From Hymenobacter sp. J193 (GTDB lineage Bacteria > Bacteroidota > Bacteroidia > Cytophagales > Hymenobacteraceae): a stretch of 64,000 nucleotides of DNA. The position numbers were made by a program, and so were the translations under genes. Numbering within the stretch: the first letter of the stretch is position 1; each line of letters opens with the position of its first letter. The stretch covers positions 620,001 to 684,000 of the forward strand of contig NZ_JAJONE010000001.1 of NCBI RefSeq assembly GCF_024700075.1, given 5' to 3'. A model generated the notes under the pieces. That model was not told where the DNA came from, made no database searches, and was given only the letters and a program-made list of their open reading frames with translations. Shown here in pieces: positions 63,462 to 64,000 of this stretch.

Positions 63462-64000
63462 ATGAATCTGCTTTCCGCTGAGAACCTTTCGAAGAATTAC
63501 GCCGACCGGTGGCTTTTCCGGGACCTGAATTTTGGGCTGCAACAAGGCCAGCGCGTGGCCTTTGTGGGCATCAACGGCACCGGCAAAACCACGCTGATGC
63601 GCATTCTGGCCGGGCTGGAGCAGCCCGATACCGGCCTGGTAAGCACGCGCAAGGGCATCCGGGTAACGTACCTGGGCCAGAACCCGGAGTTCAATGAAAG
63701 CCTGACGGTGGAGGAAACCATCTTCGCCAGTCAGAACGATACACTGCGCGCCATCCAGGAGTACGAGCACGTGGTAAACGACCCCGACCACAAGTCCGAT
63801 GACCTGCAGCGGGTGCTGGAGCGCATGGATTCGCTGAATGCCTGGGACTACGAGGCGCAGGTGCAGCAGATCCTGAGCCGGCTGGGCATCCTGGGCGAGC
63901 TGCTGACGCGCAACGTAAGCCAGCTTTCGGGCGGGCAGCGCAAGCGCGTGGCTTTGGCCCGCGTACTTATTGAGGAGCCCGACGTGCTGCTGCTCGATGA
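63462..64000 (+). CDS. ABC-F family ATPase (3' end outside window)
   Basis: Ribosome-associated or Uup-like ABC-F protein; the first about 180 residues of one ATPase domain are present. Walker A GINGTGKTT is near residue 38, the Q-loop YLGQNPEFNES follows, then the signature LSGGQRKRVALARVL and Walker B EPDVLLLDE at the window edge. No membrane domain is seen, which fits ABC-F. Start ATG 63462 begins NLLSAENLSKNYADRWLF, typical of Uup. Antibiotic-resistance subtypes cannot be judged from this part. Confidence 0.92.
   Translation, partial: MNLLSAENLSKNYADRWLFRDLNFGLQQGQRVAFVGINGTGKTTLMRILAGLEQPDTGLVSTRKGIRVTYLGQNPEFNESLTVEETIFASQNDTLRAIQEYEHVVNDPDHKSDDLQRVLERMDSLNAWDYEAQVQQILSRLGILGELLTRNVSQLSGGQRKRVALARVLIEEPDVLLLD

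Overview
The window looks like a chromosome segment of a Hymenobacter-like member of the Bacteroidota (Cytophagales). The evidence is a GC-rich genome with Bacteroidota-type -7 boxes (TAnnTTTG), a long PorU-type C25 sortase paired with a PorV-like barrel, three secreted proteins with C-terminal type IX secretion sorting domains (YPNP motif), and a PadR/PspC pair typical of the phylum. This is inferred from sequence features only; no database search was possible.

Region 1 (1-11.3 kb) is a defence cluster. It holds a type I restriction-modification operon in the order hsdM (5' end outside the window), hsdS, hsdR. Behind it are three small unknown genes and a YgjP-like metallopeptidase. Next comes a three-gene module read here as toxin-antitoxin-chaperone: an MqsR-like toxin with a broken frame, an MqsA-like antitoxin and a SecB-like chaperone.

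Region 2 (11.3-17.2 kb) is more AT-rich and resembles a compact integrative or satellite-like element. It has a tyrosine recombinase, a CI-like repressor, a small HTH protein, a phage-type replication protein (frame interrupted), a DnaC-like ATPase, and a zinc-motif protein flanked by arrays of 20-21 bp palindromic repeats. It is followed by a fused relic of a second type I restriction system and by tRNA-Lys, a common island insertion site.

Region 3 (17.9-64 kb) is ordinary core chromosome. It holds a BatE-like protein, an SDR enzyme, rlmD, thiL, the phenylacetyl-CoA epoxidase genes (paaR-paaABCD on plus, paaE on minus), an M3 peptidase, an M23 peptidase, a LolC/E-like permease, a NamZ-like lipoprotein, fmt and folA. 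It continues with porU/porV, padR-pspC, a CCA-adding-type enzyme, a threonylcarbamoyl-AMP synthase, methylmalonyl-CoA epimerase, an isc cluster (iscS-iscU-unknown-iscA), two large T9SS cargo proteins, murI and the start of an ABC-F gene.

Two window-wide patterns stand out. First, six genes that should be intact carry single-base frame breaks, five of them at G/C homopolymers, so the assembly may have indel errors or these tracts may vary. Second, intergenic spaces are filled with nested inverted repeats around terminators and with self-complementary low-complexity spacers inside operons.
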